Assembly: GCA_030592645.1 (NCBI GenBank)
Contig: JAUVIR010000019.1
Coordinates: 1-48,926 of the forward strand
Length of the DNA: 48,926 nucleotides
Direction of reading: 5' to 3'
DNA from: Candidatus Fermentibacterota bacterium
GTDB lineage: Bacteria; Fermentibacterota; Fermentibacteria; Fermentibacterales; JCC-6
Shown here piece by piece: positions 1 to 8,151 of the stretch. Both the position numbers and the translations under genes were made by a program. The notes under the pieces were generated by a model. It was not told where the DNA came from and ran no database searches. It saw only the letters and a list, made by a program, of their open reading frames with translations. Position 1 is the stretch's first letter; each line of letters opens with the position of its first letter.

Positions 1-381
1 GGAGATTACGAGGGGACTCAGTTCCTCGCCTGGGCAGGCGGAGCCCTCATGATTATTCAGAACGACGTTCTCTACAGGACGGATCCGAATACCGGAGACT
101 TCACAGAGCTTCCATCATCCTACGCCGGTACTACCGCGGTTGCCGGAAACTCCAGCGCTTTGTTCGTTGTTCAGGGTGACAATCTTTACAGTATAGACCC
201 CTATACCGGAGATTACACCGACCTTGGCGGCGGATACAGCGGTGTGCTTGAAATGGCTGTTGCAGATGGCCTTGTGTACACCATCTGGGAGGGAACCCTC
301 TGGGTGACCGATCCGGATACCGGTGAATTTGCAGGGCTTACAGTCGAATGGAACAGCACAACGGCTTTCTGTTCGCTGTAA
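1..381 (+). CDS. Secreted repeat (propeller-like) protein, 3' part only
   Basis: The frame is open from base 1, so the gene begins outside the window and only about 126 codons are visible. The visible part contains three spaced copies of a short unit of the form L-Y/W-x-x-D-P-x-T-G-[DE]-[FY]-T-x-L (near DPNTGDF, DPYTGDY and DPDTGEF), spaced about 40 residues apart. Such units are typical of beta-propeller blades in extracellular proteins. The internal ATG at 49 has no clear ribosome binding site and is probably not the start. The family is not identified. An intrinsic terminator follows the stop codon. Similar secreted propeller-like proteins occur at 26891 and 43208, but this one does not carry their C-terminal T-W-G-x-I-K-A motif. 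Confidence 0.7.
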   Translation, partial: GDYEGTQFLAWAGGALMIIQNDVLYRTDPNTGDFTELPSSYAGTTAVAGNSSALFVVQGDNLYSIDPYTGDYTDLGGGYSGVLEMAVADGLVYTIWEGTLWVTDPDTGEFAGLTVEWNSTTAFCSL

Positions 382-391
382 TCGATTTGTC

Positions 392-424
392 AGAGGCGGG
401 ATGCAAAGTGTACTCCCGCCTTTT
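392..424 (+). terminator. Intrinsic terminator after the repeat protein gene
   Basis: A perfect 8-bp stem (aggcggga at 394-401 with tcccgcct at 414-421) encloses a 12-base loop and is followed by a run of four T. It lies between the stop at 379-381 and the convergent end of addA at 435, so it most likely ends the plus-strand transcript. Confidence 0.75.
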
Positions 425-434
425 CTCATACTCT

Positions 435-3400
435 CTATTCCACCGGATGAACTATTCCTTCTCTGAGGAATACAAGATATCCGCAGGCCGGTTCGCAGAA
501 GAGCTTTGATACATCCTGAATGTAGTACCGCTGCTTCTCTATGTAGCTCTTCACCACCTGCTCTGCAGAAGATCCGCTGAAGCTGTCCGTCTTGTAATCA
601 ACAACCGTGAGTCTCCCGTTATCTCTGAAGAGAAGGTCGACGTATCGTTTTCTGATTCCTCCGGGGGTCGCGATACAGTAGGCGTATTCCCTTCCAAGTA
701 TTGCGGCCTTCTCAAGATTAAATGGAAGCTTCATCCGGAATAAATTGAGGGAGAGTTCCCTGATCTCTTCAAAATCATCTCCATATACCCTTCGGAGGAG
801 AACATCATTATCAATAAACCATTGTTCCGGGGATTTGAAATCTATCTTCTCCAATACCGAATGAACGCATTCCCCGATAACCGCCCCGCCCGGCTGCCAG
901 CTGTCAGGCTCCGGATCGATCTCAAACAGGACACTGTCATCGCCCTCGCTGAAATCATCACATATCTCAACGAGAGGCCGGGAGGGGGAAGAATGGTGTG
1001 ATACTTCCGCCGGGAGGATCTCAGTAATGCTCATGCAACCGGGATCGGACCGGGCTGCCGACTGGATATTGTCCCAAAGGATCCTGCCCGGTGAATTATT
1101 ATCAACGGGTGGTGACTGCACAAAAACAACAAGGGAATCCCTCGGCCTCGTTACCGCCACATAGAGGAGCCTCCGGAATTCAGCTTTCTCTCTGGCTTTG
1201 ACCGTCTCTACGATCTCCGGCCAGTAGAGTGATCTCATTTTATAATCACCTGCATCTCCAAGGGGTATGCCAAGATCGAAGGCTGCCTTCTTTTCATGAT
1301 CGTAAGAAATTACCTTATCATTCCTCCCCCTGCTCGAACTGGCGGAGGGTGCTGCCAGGACTACATTCTTCCACGCCAGCCCCTTGGCTCTGTGTATGGT
1401 GGTAACTGTAACAGCTCCTCCTTCTGCCGGAACTGTCGAAGGCTCCTCCTGTCTTGAAGGTGCCAGATTCTTATCAAGAACCGTAAGAAGCTCGACCGGG
1501 GTCTTTATTTCCCCTGCAAAGACCCGCTCTAGAAGGAATTGCAGGTTTCCCAGCCTTCTTGATTCCTGGTAGCCGGCAGCTGCAACTACGGGTATCATCT
1601 CCATCTGAAAGAAGAGCTCGAAAAGAAAATCTTCAAAGGGTATCGTCAGGATGGACTGCCTGAGTTTGCAAAGCTGCCGGTTGACTTGCCTTACTGCAGG
1701 AGGGCATCCATCCGCATGCCCGGTGAAACCTGTGGTTCCGGAGGCAATTGCGCTGTTGATAACATTATCCGAAATCCCGAAGAAGAGGGACCGGAGTGTA
1801 TGTACCCATGCCATTCTGTCCATGGGGTACAGGATACATCTTACGATTTCCCGGAGATCAGCTATTTCAGGACGGTTGAAGAAATCCCTCGACGAGTTTA
1901 CATAATACGGAATTCCTTCCCTTTCGAAGGCATCGATGAAATGATGAATATGTGTTCCCGACCTGAAAAGCAAAGCGTAGTCTCCGGGCTCTTTCCCATC
2001 TCTGAAGCCGCTTTTCAGGTAATCCACATACCACTGAGCCGAAAGGAGCGCTGCGTATGCGCCAGCGCTGTACCTGGCTTTGAACTCTTCGGGCATGACC
2101 GGAAGTATCATTACCTGTGCAGGCTCTCCCGAGGGAGCTCCGGGGCGGGGTTCTATCGGGGAGTACATGCAACCGAAGGATTGTTCTTCGGGAGTCTGAT
2201 CCTCGAACAGTTGAGATCCGAAAGCGTTCACGAACCTGATTATCGCTCTGCTGCTCCTGAAGTTGGTATTAATTGTTTCGGAGAGGGCTCCCCCCTCTTC
2301 AAGACGGTTTCTGAAGCTGCGGTAAGTCTCTATGTCTGCGCTTCTCCAGCCGTAGATGGACTGCTTGTCATCAGCTACAATAGTAACGCATCCATCCCGA
2401 AGGCTCCCCGCATGTTCTAAGAATGCCGTGAAGAGCCTGACCTGGTCCGAGCTTGTATCCTGAAATTCGTCTATAAGAATATGATCGAACTTCCCGGAGA
2501 GGGATTCTGCAAGCATACCGTTGCCGGCTATGGCTTTCCATGTGACATAGAGCAGATCGTTGTACGATAACCGGCTTCTGTCTCCATCCCATTTCCTGCG
2601 CAGTTCTCCTGCAAATCCGCAGGCAAAACTCCAGGCCAGTTCTGTCATGTTACCGGACTTCAAAACCGGCAGGATCTTCTTGAACCTTTTGATGACCGCT
2701 TTGAAAATCTCTTTGGCGTGTTTGATATCTTCCCAGTTATTCTTACTTCCGCCCCGGAGATTCAGCGATGGATGTGATCTCACAAGTTCTTCAGAACTGA
2801 TATCTGGTAGCCTCTTGCGAAGCTCTCTTAGTTCAACGAGGAATTGTTTAACCTTTTTGAACAGTGTATCCGATGAATTGCTGCACGAATCCAGCACCTC
2901 TTCAACAACAGCTCCGTGTGTTGCTATGAACTCATCAAGCACGGAGAGCTCGGCTGAAGCGCTGCCGACGCAATCAACCGAATCAAGCCATCTTCTCTTT
3001 TCAATTCCAAGAGCGATCTCCCTCTGAAGACGGGTTCCGGTCATTTCCAGGATTTCCCTGTGAGTGAGGTCGTCAAGACCCAGAAGCCACCTGTCCCACT
3101 CCCGGTTGATCTCGAGAGGATCAAAATGGCCTTCCGTTGTAGAGAATGCGGGGTCAACTCCTGTCAGATTGAAATATTCCCTGAGAATTCTGGAGGCGAA
3201 CCTGTGTATTGTTGATATCCAGGAAACCGAGACGGTCTTCAGGGCGTCAAGACAGTTCCTGTTATCCTTTTCCCCGGCAAGCCTGTTCCTTACCCGCATT
3301 CGCAGTTCTGCAGCTGCAGGCCTGGTAAAAGTAACCACGGCAATTCGCTCAAGAGGGGTTCCCTTCTTAACAAGCTCAACAACCCTGTCCACCATAAGGG

Positions 3401-3506
3401 TTGTCTTCCCCGTTCCAGCGCTGGCCTGGACGAATACATTTCTGTCCGTCTCCCGAAGGATCGCGTCTCTCGAGCTCTGATCGCCCGGTGCGGTTTCTTT
3501 CTTCAT
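435..3506 (-). CDS. addA: AddA-type helicase-nuclease subunit
   Basis: UvrD/RecB-like superfamily 1 DNA helicase with a C-terminal nuclease domain, expected to unwind and resect double-strand breaks together with AddB so that RecA can load. Seen in the 1023-residue protein: Walker A ASAGTGKTT at 28-36, the DEAD-box-like motif DEFQD at 346-350, a DDKQSIYGWR motif, a TTIHRAKGLAW motif and, at the C terminus, a PD-(D/E)XK nuclease core with the DYKT motif at 970-973. Length and order fit AddA (usually about 1100-1250 residues, so slightly short). Its ATG overlaps the stop of the upstream addB by 4 bases (ATGA at 3503-3506), which implies translational coupling. The partner and the nuclease domain favour AddA over UvrD or PcrA. 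Confidence 0.93.
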   Translation of the reverse strand: MKKETAPGDQSSRDAILRETDRNVFVQASAGTGKTTLMVDRVVELVKKGTPLERIAVVTFTRPAAAELRMRVRNRLAGEKDNRNCLDALKTVSVSWISTIHRFASRILREYFNLTGVDPAFSTTEGHFDPLEINREWDRWLLGLDDLTHREILEMTGTRLQREIALGIEKRRWLDSVDCVGSASAELSVLDEFIATHGAVVEEVLDSCSNSSDTLFKKVKQFLVELRELRKRLPDISSEELVRSHPSLNLRGGSKNNWEDIKHAKEIFKAVIKRFKKILPVLKSGNMTELAWSFACGFAGELRRKWDGDRSRLSYNDLLYVTWKAIAGNGMLAESLSGKFDHILIDEFQDTSSDQVRLFTAFLEHAGSLRDGCVTIVADDKQSIYGWRSADIETYRSFRNRLEEGGALSETINTNFRSSRAIIRFVNAFGSQLFEDQTPEEQSFGCMYSPIEPRPGAPSGEPAQVMILPVMPEEFKARYSAGAYAALLSAQWYVDYLKSGFRDGKEPGDYALLFRSGTHIHHFIDAFEREGIPYYVNSSRDFFNRPEIADLREIVRCILYPMDRMAWVHTLRSLFFGISDNVINSAIASGTTGFTGHADGCPPAVRQVNRQLCKLRQSILTIPFEDFLFELFFQMEMIPVVAAAGYQESRRLGNLQFLLERVFAGEIKTPVELLTVLDKNLAPSRQEEPSTVPAEGGAVTVTTIHRAKGLAWKNVVLAAPSASSSRGRNDKVISYDHEKKAAFDLGIPLGDAGDYKMRSLYWPEIVETVKAREKAEFRRLLYVAVTRPRDSLVVFVQSPPVDNNSPGRILWDNIQSAARSDPGCMSITEILPAEVSHHSSPSRPLVEICDDFSEGDDSVLFEIDPEPDSWQPGGAVIGECVHSVLEKIDFKSPEQWFIDNDVLLRRVYGDDFEEIRELSLNLFRMKLPFNLEKAAILGREYAYCIATPGGIRKRYVDLLFRDNGRLTVVDYKTDSFSGSSAEQVVKSYIEKQRYYIQDVSKLFCEPACGYLVFLREGIVHPVE

Positions 3507-6373
3507 TTCTTCAGCACCATCCCCATGAATATTTCCATCCTTCTGTCCGATTTTACTTTTGCTTTAATTCTGGCGAATGGATTTCTTCTGCATATCCCGC
3601 TGTAGTCGCAGTAATCACACGTGACAGTGGGGATTGGAGGGAACAATCCCTCGCGGATCATCGATACTATTCTCAGGGCATTGACAGAGACGGAACTCAT
3701 CAAATTTTCCATTTCATCTCTGGTGAAACTTATCAGTTTCCCAGGTTTCTTTTCTGAAACAGACACATACGCCGTTTCCGCAACGTTCCTGCCCGGATAA
3801 TTCTCTGCAGCCAGCTGATAATAGAAAGGCAGCTGGAAATGCCTGCCTTCAGTGGTGCCCTTTTTTGCCGGCAGTGATCCCGTTTTCAGATCAATCAGAA
3901 TGAGGTTCGATGCATCATCCTCCAGGATAAGATCAATTCTTCCGCCTATCGGCATATCACCGAGGCTGCCCTCCAGGCTGACTTCGCTGCCTGTATACTT
4001 CCAGCCCTTCGCTGCAAGCTGAGAAAGGCTGGACAGTATTATCTGCTTCTGCTTCTCGATGAAAATGTCTAGAAAGAGTCTTGATCCCAGCCTTCCCTCC
4101 AGAGAGTGTTCGGAAGCCTGTTCTCTGAGAATGTCATCAACCCGCTCTTCAGTTGGAGAGAATCCCTGTTCCTTCACTATTTCCTCGAAAGCCGCATGGA
4201 TTACCACTCCCCTTATCATCGGGTCAGGGGAAGTGCCTATCTCCGTTAACTCGGTCCTTCTTATCTTCCAGCCCCTTGATGACATAAGCAGTGCAAAAGG
4301 GCATCGCATGTACCCCTCGAGCAAGGTGGGGCTGATCCTGTCCAGTTTCACAGGGGAGGAAGAAACTATGCCGTCGTAGCAGTCAAACCCCCCGAGAACT
4401 TTCATTCTTGAATGTTCCGCAGTATATGCCCGCAAAAACAATGGATCAACCGGGTAATCCCCGTTGCCTGCGGCCAGGACTCTTTTCTGACCGGGGTGAG
4501 CGCCCCCTGCCATCTGCGAGAGAGGAGAAGAGGAGCCTGTTACGAACCAGGCATCTTTTCCGGAGCGGCGTTCCGGATGAACAAGATTCGATATGAAAGG
4601 GGATGGTGATATTTCAGTTCCTTCGCTATCGGTCTGCCTGAAGATGATATCCAGGCTTTTCCCGGCGGCTTCACCTGCCTGCCGCAGAAGGAATCCATCC
4701 TCTGTTTCCCTTTCAGTCTTCAGAGCCATCTGGAGTCTGGCGCGAAGTTCTTCGCTCAACCTCGGATCCTCATCGGGGGAACCCGGATAGATTCCCTCCT
4801 CCATATCCATCAGCAGAACACTGTCGAAGAGGCTGCCTCGTACCTTCTCTATGGTGAGAACCCGAAATCCTTCGGGATCGGCTGCCCGGAGCACAATATC
4901 CCTGGCCTGGTAATCAAGCCTCAGGGCATCACTGAACTGAGGCAGTGATACTTCCATGGAGAATGTGAATTCGCCCGGATCGAAAAGAGAATCCCTGATA
5001 GAGCGGGGAATTGATCCCGAAACGGTTTCTTCGAAGAAATTCCTGAGGTGTTCAAGATACTCAGATGCAAGTGCTACGCGGGGCAGACCGCTGAAGAAAG
5101 TGTCAAGTTTCCGCAGAAATGAAGCCAGCCGGCTCTTTTCCGCGGCAGAAGAGTACCAGTCCCTCCATCTCTGCAGACCCATCCTTATACCGCTGTTCTC
5201 CGCAACATCGACTATCTCAAGGGGATCAGCAGCGAATTCATCCACAAAAATCCCTGATGCGAGCAGATTCTGAATATGGACATAATAGAAATCTGTACCT
5301 ATCGCTTTGAGAAGGTTCAAAACCAGTGATCCTGCAGGAAGGCTGGACAGCTTTGTTTTCAGCGGTGCATTTACCGGAACACCTTCATGATGGGCGAGGC
5401 GGACAAGGCTTTCGCCCTCCTGTTTTCGCCGTACAACTGCTATTCTGCGTAAATCAATACCTTCTTCTTTGTTCATCTTTACAATGCGCCCTAGAGCTGC
5501 TCTGCATGCACCGATTTCCCCCGACACTGCGGTTATCCGGAAACCCTTCGCGGGAACAGCCGGCCTGGATTGATCTGCAAGCGCCTCGAAGAAAGAGGCA
5601 AAGTCGTTCATCTGCATTCTGTTCCCGGATCTGATCAGGGAACCGACCCCCATAGTCTTAAGGAGCTGGCTGGTTCGCTTATATATGCTGCTCCAATGTG
5701 AATTCCCGGAAACAGGGCTGAACCAGAAGACCTCTTCGGCGGAATTGCAGAACCTCTTCAGGAAACGCCTCTGTGATGGATTCAGATCGTAGAAACCGTA
5801 GAAGATATACGTTCCCTGAACGCTCTCTGGAATATCCTGCTCAAGTATCATATCCCCGCAGGAAAGATATCCCTTCCGCCGCTCTATATCGTAGCTGCCA
5901 AGTATCCTGCCCACCGTTTTTTCTGTAATGGACCGCCCTCCGGAAAGGGAGATGGACGTGATATCGTACAGTTCGGGAGTAATCCCGTGTTCGAAAAGGC
6001 TCTCGAAGAATGTTCCCATCGAATGGGCAGTTTCAGTGTTCTCCCTGAGGTCGAACAGAGGTTCTCCCTTTTTAACTTCCTTCATGGCATGAAGCGTGAA
6101 AAGGGTTCTGTCCGAGTGGCTCACTTTTTCAGCAGGAAGCGGAACAGGGCTTATTTTCTGAGCCAGATGCCTGATGCCGGGAAGAAACTCTATTCCCCCT
6201 ATGATCCCGATATCGGTATCACTCAGGAGAAGTCGTCTCAGCCTGTCCAGCTGGCCAGTGCCTGCAGAGATCACAGTAAGCTGTTTTTCTTCTTTCTGTA
6301 AGCAGCGTGCAAGCTGGAGAAAATCTTCCTCAATCGCCCTGTAATGGCCTTCATAAAGGGTATTAATAAGCAT
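3503..6373 (-). CDS. addB: AddB-like subunit with Fe-S nuclease domain
   Basis: Partner of AddA in the AddAB helicase-nuclease (956 residues). The C-terminal PD-(D/E)XK nuclease domain shows a conserved His at 726, GRID with Asp814 and DLKTG with Asp828 and Lys830. Four cysteines, Cys691 (RCPF) and Cys919, Cys922 and Cys928 (CDYCDYSGIC), match the 4Fe-4S-clamped nuclease seen in AddB. The N-terminal segment that should be the Walker A motif reads SAGTGQLD at 36-43, so the invariant GK[ST] is lost; this subunit probably does not hydrolyse ATP, in keeping with AddB being a non-motor helicase-like subunit. It is the first gene of the addB-addA unit. Overall identity to known AddB cannot be judged from here, but the domain set and pairing are convincing. 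Confidence 0.88.
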   Translation of the reverse strand: MLINTLYEGHYRAIEEDFLQLARCLQKEEKQLTVISAGTGQLDRLRRLLLSDTDIGIIGGIEFLPGIRHLAQKISPVPLPAEKVSHSDRTLFTLHAMKEVKKGEPLFDLRENTETAHSMGTFFESLFEHGITPELYDITSISLSGGRSITEKTVGRILGSYDIERRKGYLSCGDMILEQDIPESVQGTYIFYGFYDLNPSQRRFLKRFCNSAEEVFWFSPVSGNSHWSSIYKRTSQLLKTMGVGSLIRSGNRMQMNDFASFFEALADQSRPAVPAKGFRITAVSGEIGACRAALGRIVKMNKEEGIDLRRIAVVRRKQEGESLVRLAHHEGVPVNAPLKTKLSSLPAGSLVLNLLKAIGTDFYYVHIQNLLASGIFVDEFAADPLEIVDVAENSGIRMGLQRWRDWYSSAAEKSRLASFLRKLDTFFSGLPRVALASEYLEHLRNFFEETVSGSIPRSIRDSLFDPGEFTFSMEVSLPQFSDALRLDYQARDIVLRAADPEGFRVLTIEKVRGSLFDSVLLMDMEEGIYPGSPDEDPRLSEELRARLQMALKTERETEDGFLLRQAGEAAGKSLDIIFRQTDSEGTEISPSPFISNLVHPERRSGKDAWFVTGSSSPLSQMAGGAHPGQKRVLAAGNGDYPVDPLFLRAYTAEHSRMKVLGGFDCYDGIVSSSPVKLDRISPTLLEGYMRCPFALLMSSRGWKIRRTELTEIGTSPDPMIRGVVIHAAFEEIVKEQGFSPTEERVDDILREQASEHSLEGRLGSRLFLDIFIEKQKQIILSSLSQLAAKGWKYTGSEVSLEGSLGDMPIGGRIDLILEDDASNLILIDLKTGSLPAKKGTTEGRHFQLPFYYQLAAENYPGRNVAETAYVSVSEKKPGKLISFTRDEMENLMSSVSVNALRIVSMIREGLFPPIPTVTCDYCDYSGICRRNPFARIKAKVKSDRRMEIFMGMVLKK

Positions 6374-6488
6374 GTTTCCCGTTCACAAGAAGTGCAGTAT
6401 GTCATAACTGGAAAATGAATATTGCACATAATTTCCCGCGGAACAACGCCCCTTCAAGTAGAGACGCGTTTCGTGAAAAGTATTCCTG

Positions 6489-7631
6489 CTATTCAGCTCT
6501 GACCATCGTAAGGGAAAATCTTGCTGTGACTGTATCTCCCACGCCACTGAGGCTCCCGGTAACAGTTCCTTTGGCAAGGGCATCGATTATATCGGTGGCC
6601 AGGTGACCGCAGGGGCCGATGGGTAACGATTCGAAAGTGAAGTAGATGGGGTTCCCGCGTGAACCGGTTGTATCGAATCCTATCGAGGGTCTTGATCCAT
6701 ATTCACTCAGGAATTGACCTCGTATATCCATCATGTTCAGGACTCCAGTAAGCTGCAGGTAACCGTTTTCATCAGTAGTGAAGTAAGGATTCTCCGCCAG
6801 GCCAAGCTCTCCATATTCGGCGCCTGACAGCTCTATAGCGATTATCGGTGATTCCGGAATCAGTTGCCGCTCCAGGAAGGCTGCCATTGACTCGGAGTTC
6901 AGAATGACCGGTCCCGTGGGGTAAACAATACAGTGATAAATACCATCTTCGAACGAATCTACCCTTCCTCTAAGTGTAAGTGTCATCCCCTCTCCAGCAG
7001 GTACCTGTAATGTAACGTATGGTTCGAACGGGTAGGTGTCCTCCCCGCCAATGCTTAAATCCCACAGCTCAAGCTCCAGGCCATCGAGGGGCTCGAAACG
7101 GGAATCGGAGAGCCACCCGTTTCCTCTTTCCTTGAAAATGACATCTATGAACTCACTGCCGCCTGCAAAGCGGACTTCCATTGTAATAGTTCTATGGGAA
7201 AGGGTATCACCCGAACAGAGAAGAATCAGCTCTTCTCTGTTAAGCACACCGGGCTGCACAAGGAAGGCGTTGAACTCAAAATATCCTTTCATAAGCCAGT
7301 AGCCCCTGCCTGGAATTCCGATAAGCTGAAGGCCGCCTGTGGTATCCGGCAGAAGAAGAAATCCTTCACCTTCAGTAATCGTCTCCCCCATCCATGATCC
7401 CAGCTCCCAGAAAGGGATTTCAAGTGTATCCCCCGGAAGAACATCACCAAGGTAAGTTTCGGTCACCACTGCTGTTATCCCATGGTCTCCAACAGCGATG
7501 ATATCCCCGCTATAGACCCACGGAAGTTCATGCATGGATATCTCCAGATCAACGTACCAGAGACCGGCGAATGCCGGGGACCATAGCAGGAACAGAATGG
7601 GCAAAGTCAGGATTCTGATGAAAAATCTCAT
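6489..7631 (-). CDS. Secreted protein of unknown family
   Basis: A 380-residue protein starting with a clear Sec signal peptide (MRFFIRILTLPILF, then WSPAFAG with an AxA-type cleavage site). The mature part is acidic, rich in beta-type sequence and lacks transmembrane helices; no family was recognised. The reading frame extends upstream to 7892, but ATG 7631 is preferred: GGAGAGGAG lies 7 bases before it, and a TATAAT box at 7654-7659 on this strand would place the transcription start downstream of the more distal candidate starts. The stop is TAG at 6489-6491. It is monocistronic and divergent from the PNPOx-like gene. Confidence 0.75.
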   Translation of the reverse strand: MRFFIRILTLPILFLLWSPAFAGLWYVDLEISMHELPWVYSGDIIAVGDHGITAVVTETYLGDVLPGDTLEIPFWELGSWMGETITEGEGFLLLPDTTGGLQLIGIPGRGYWLMKGYFEFNAFLVQPGVLNREELILLCSGDTLSHRTITMEVRFAGGSEFIDVIFKERGNGWLSDSRFEPLDGLELELWDLSIGGEDTYPFEPYVTLQVPAGEGMTLTLRGRVDSFEDGIYHCIVYPTGPVILNSESMAAFLERQLIPESPIIAIELSGAEYGELGLAENPYFTTDENGYLQLTGVLNMMDIRGQFLSEYGSRPSIGFDTTGSRGNPIYFTFESLPIGPCGHLATDIIDALAKGTVTGSLSGVGDTVTARFSLTMVRAE

Positions 7632-7653
7632 GTAATAACTCCTCTCCGTGCCC

Positions 7654-7659
7654 ATTATA
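7654..7659 (-). promoter_or_regulatory. -10 box (TATAAT) for the secreted protein gene
   Basis: The sequence attata on the plus strand reads TATAAT on the minus strand, about 23 bases upstream of ATG 7631. No good -35 hexamer is seen at 16-18 bases, so this is a partial promoter call. Confidence 0.45.
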
Positions 7660-7719
7660 CAACAATAGATTTCGTATATTCCATTGGAATACTGATTCAC
7701 TCTGGAGAGGGGTATTGTG

Positions 7720-8142
7720 ATGAATCGAGAAGAGATCCTTGAATTCGTTCGGCGAAATACTACTTCGTTCATGGCTACAGTAGATGGTGGCGAACCCTGC
7801 GTTCGGGCAATGACCTCGCCGCATATTGATGACGACGGAATTACATTCTGCACCGGTACGGGGAAAGATGTCTGCAGACAATTGCTTGCCAATCCTTCTG
7901 TCGAGCTCTGCTTCTGGAGCAGGGGGGAAAGGCTTCAGCTGAGAATTCGCGGAAAGCTGGAGAAGCTCGATGATGAAGAACTCAAGAAACAGATAGTTGA
8001 AACAAGGTTCACGTTTCTAAAACCTGTTGTGGAGCAGTTCGGATGGGATACCCTGACGCTGTTCAGAATTTCAAAGGGTAAAGCAAGAACCTGGTCAGGT
8101 GAGAGTCCTGCTGAGATAAATCCGGTGGTGTTCGATTTTTAA
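7720..8142 (+). CDS. Pyridoxamine 5'-phosphate oxidase-like FMN-binding protein
   Basis: About 140 residues with the split-barrel flavin-binding pattern of the PNPOx-related family: an N-terminal helix (EEILEFVRRN), a strand reading SFMATVDGGEPCVRAMTSP, then GITFCTGTGKDVCRQLLANPSVELCFW and LRIRGKLEKL. Small members of this family bind FMN, F420 or haem and reduce various substrates, so the actual substrate cannot be inferred. ATG 7720 was chosen over the adjacent GTG 7717 because GGAGAGGGG at 7704-7712 gives a 7-base spacing. It is a single gene, divergent from the secreted protein and convergent with the radical SAM gene. Confidence 0.82.
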   Translation: MNREEILEFVRRNTTSFMATVDGGEPCVRAMTSPHIDDDGITFCTGTGKDVCRQLLANPSVELCFWSRGERLQLRIRGKLEKLDDEELKKQIVETRFTFLKPVVEQFGWDTLTLFRISKGKARTWSGESPAEINPVVFDF

Positions 8143-8151
8143 CTGAATGGA

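Noticed and set aside
1686-2420. Open frame of 244 codons on the plus strand inside addA
   Set aside because: Antisense shadow of a strongly conserved helicase gene.
435-6373. AddAB as part of a defence island
   Set aside because: Neighbours are housekeeping or secreted protein genes; AddAB is a normal repair complex.
7632-7892. Longer N terminus for the secreted protein at 6489
   Set aside because: It runs through the divergent promoter and the start of the PNPOx-like gene; the signal peptide begins at 7631.
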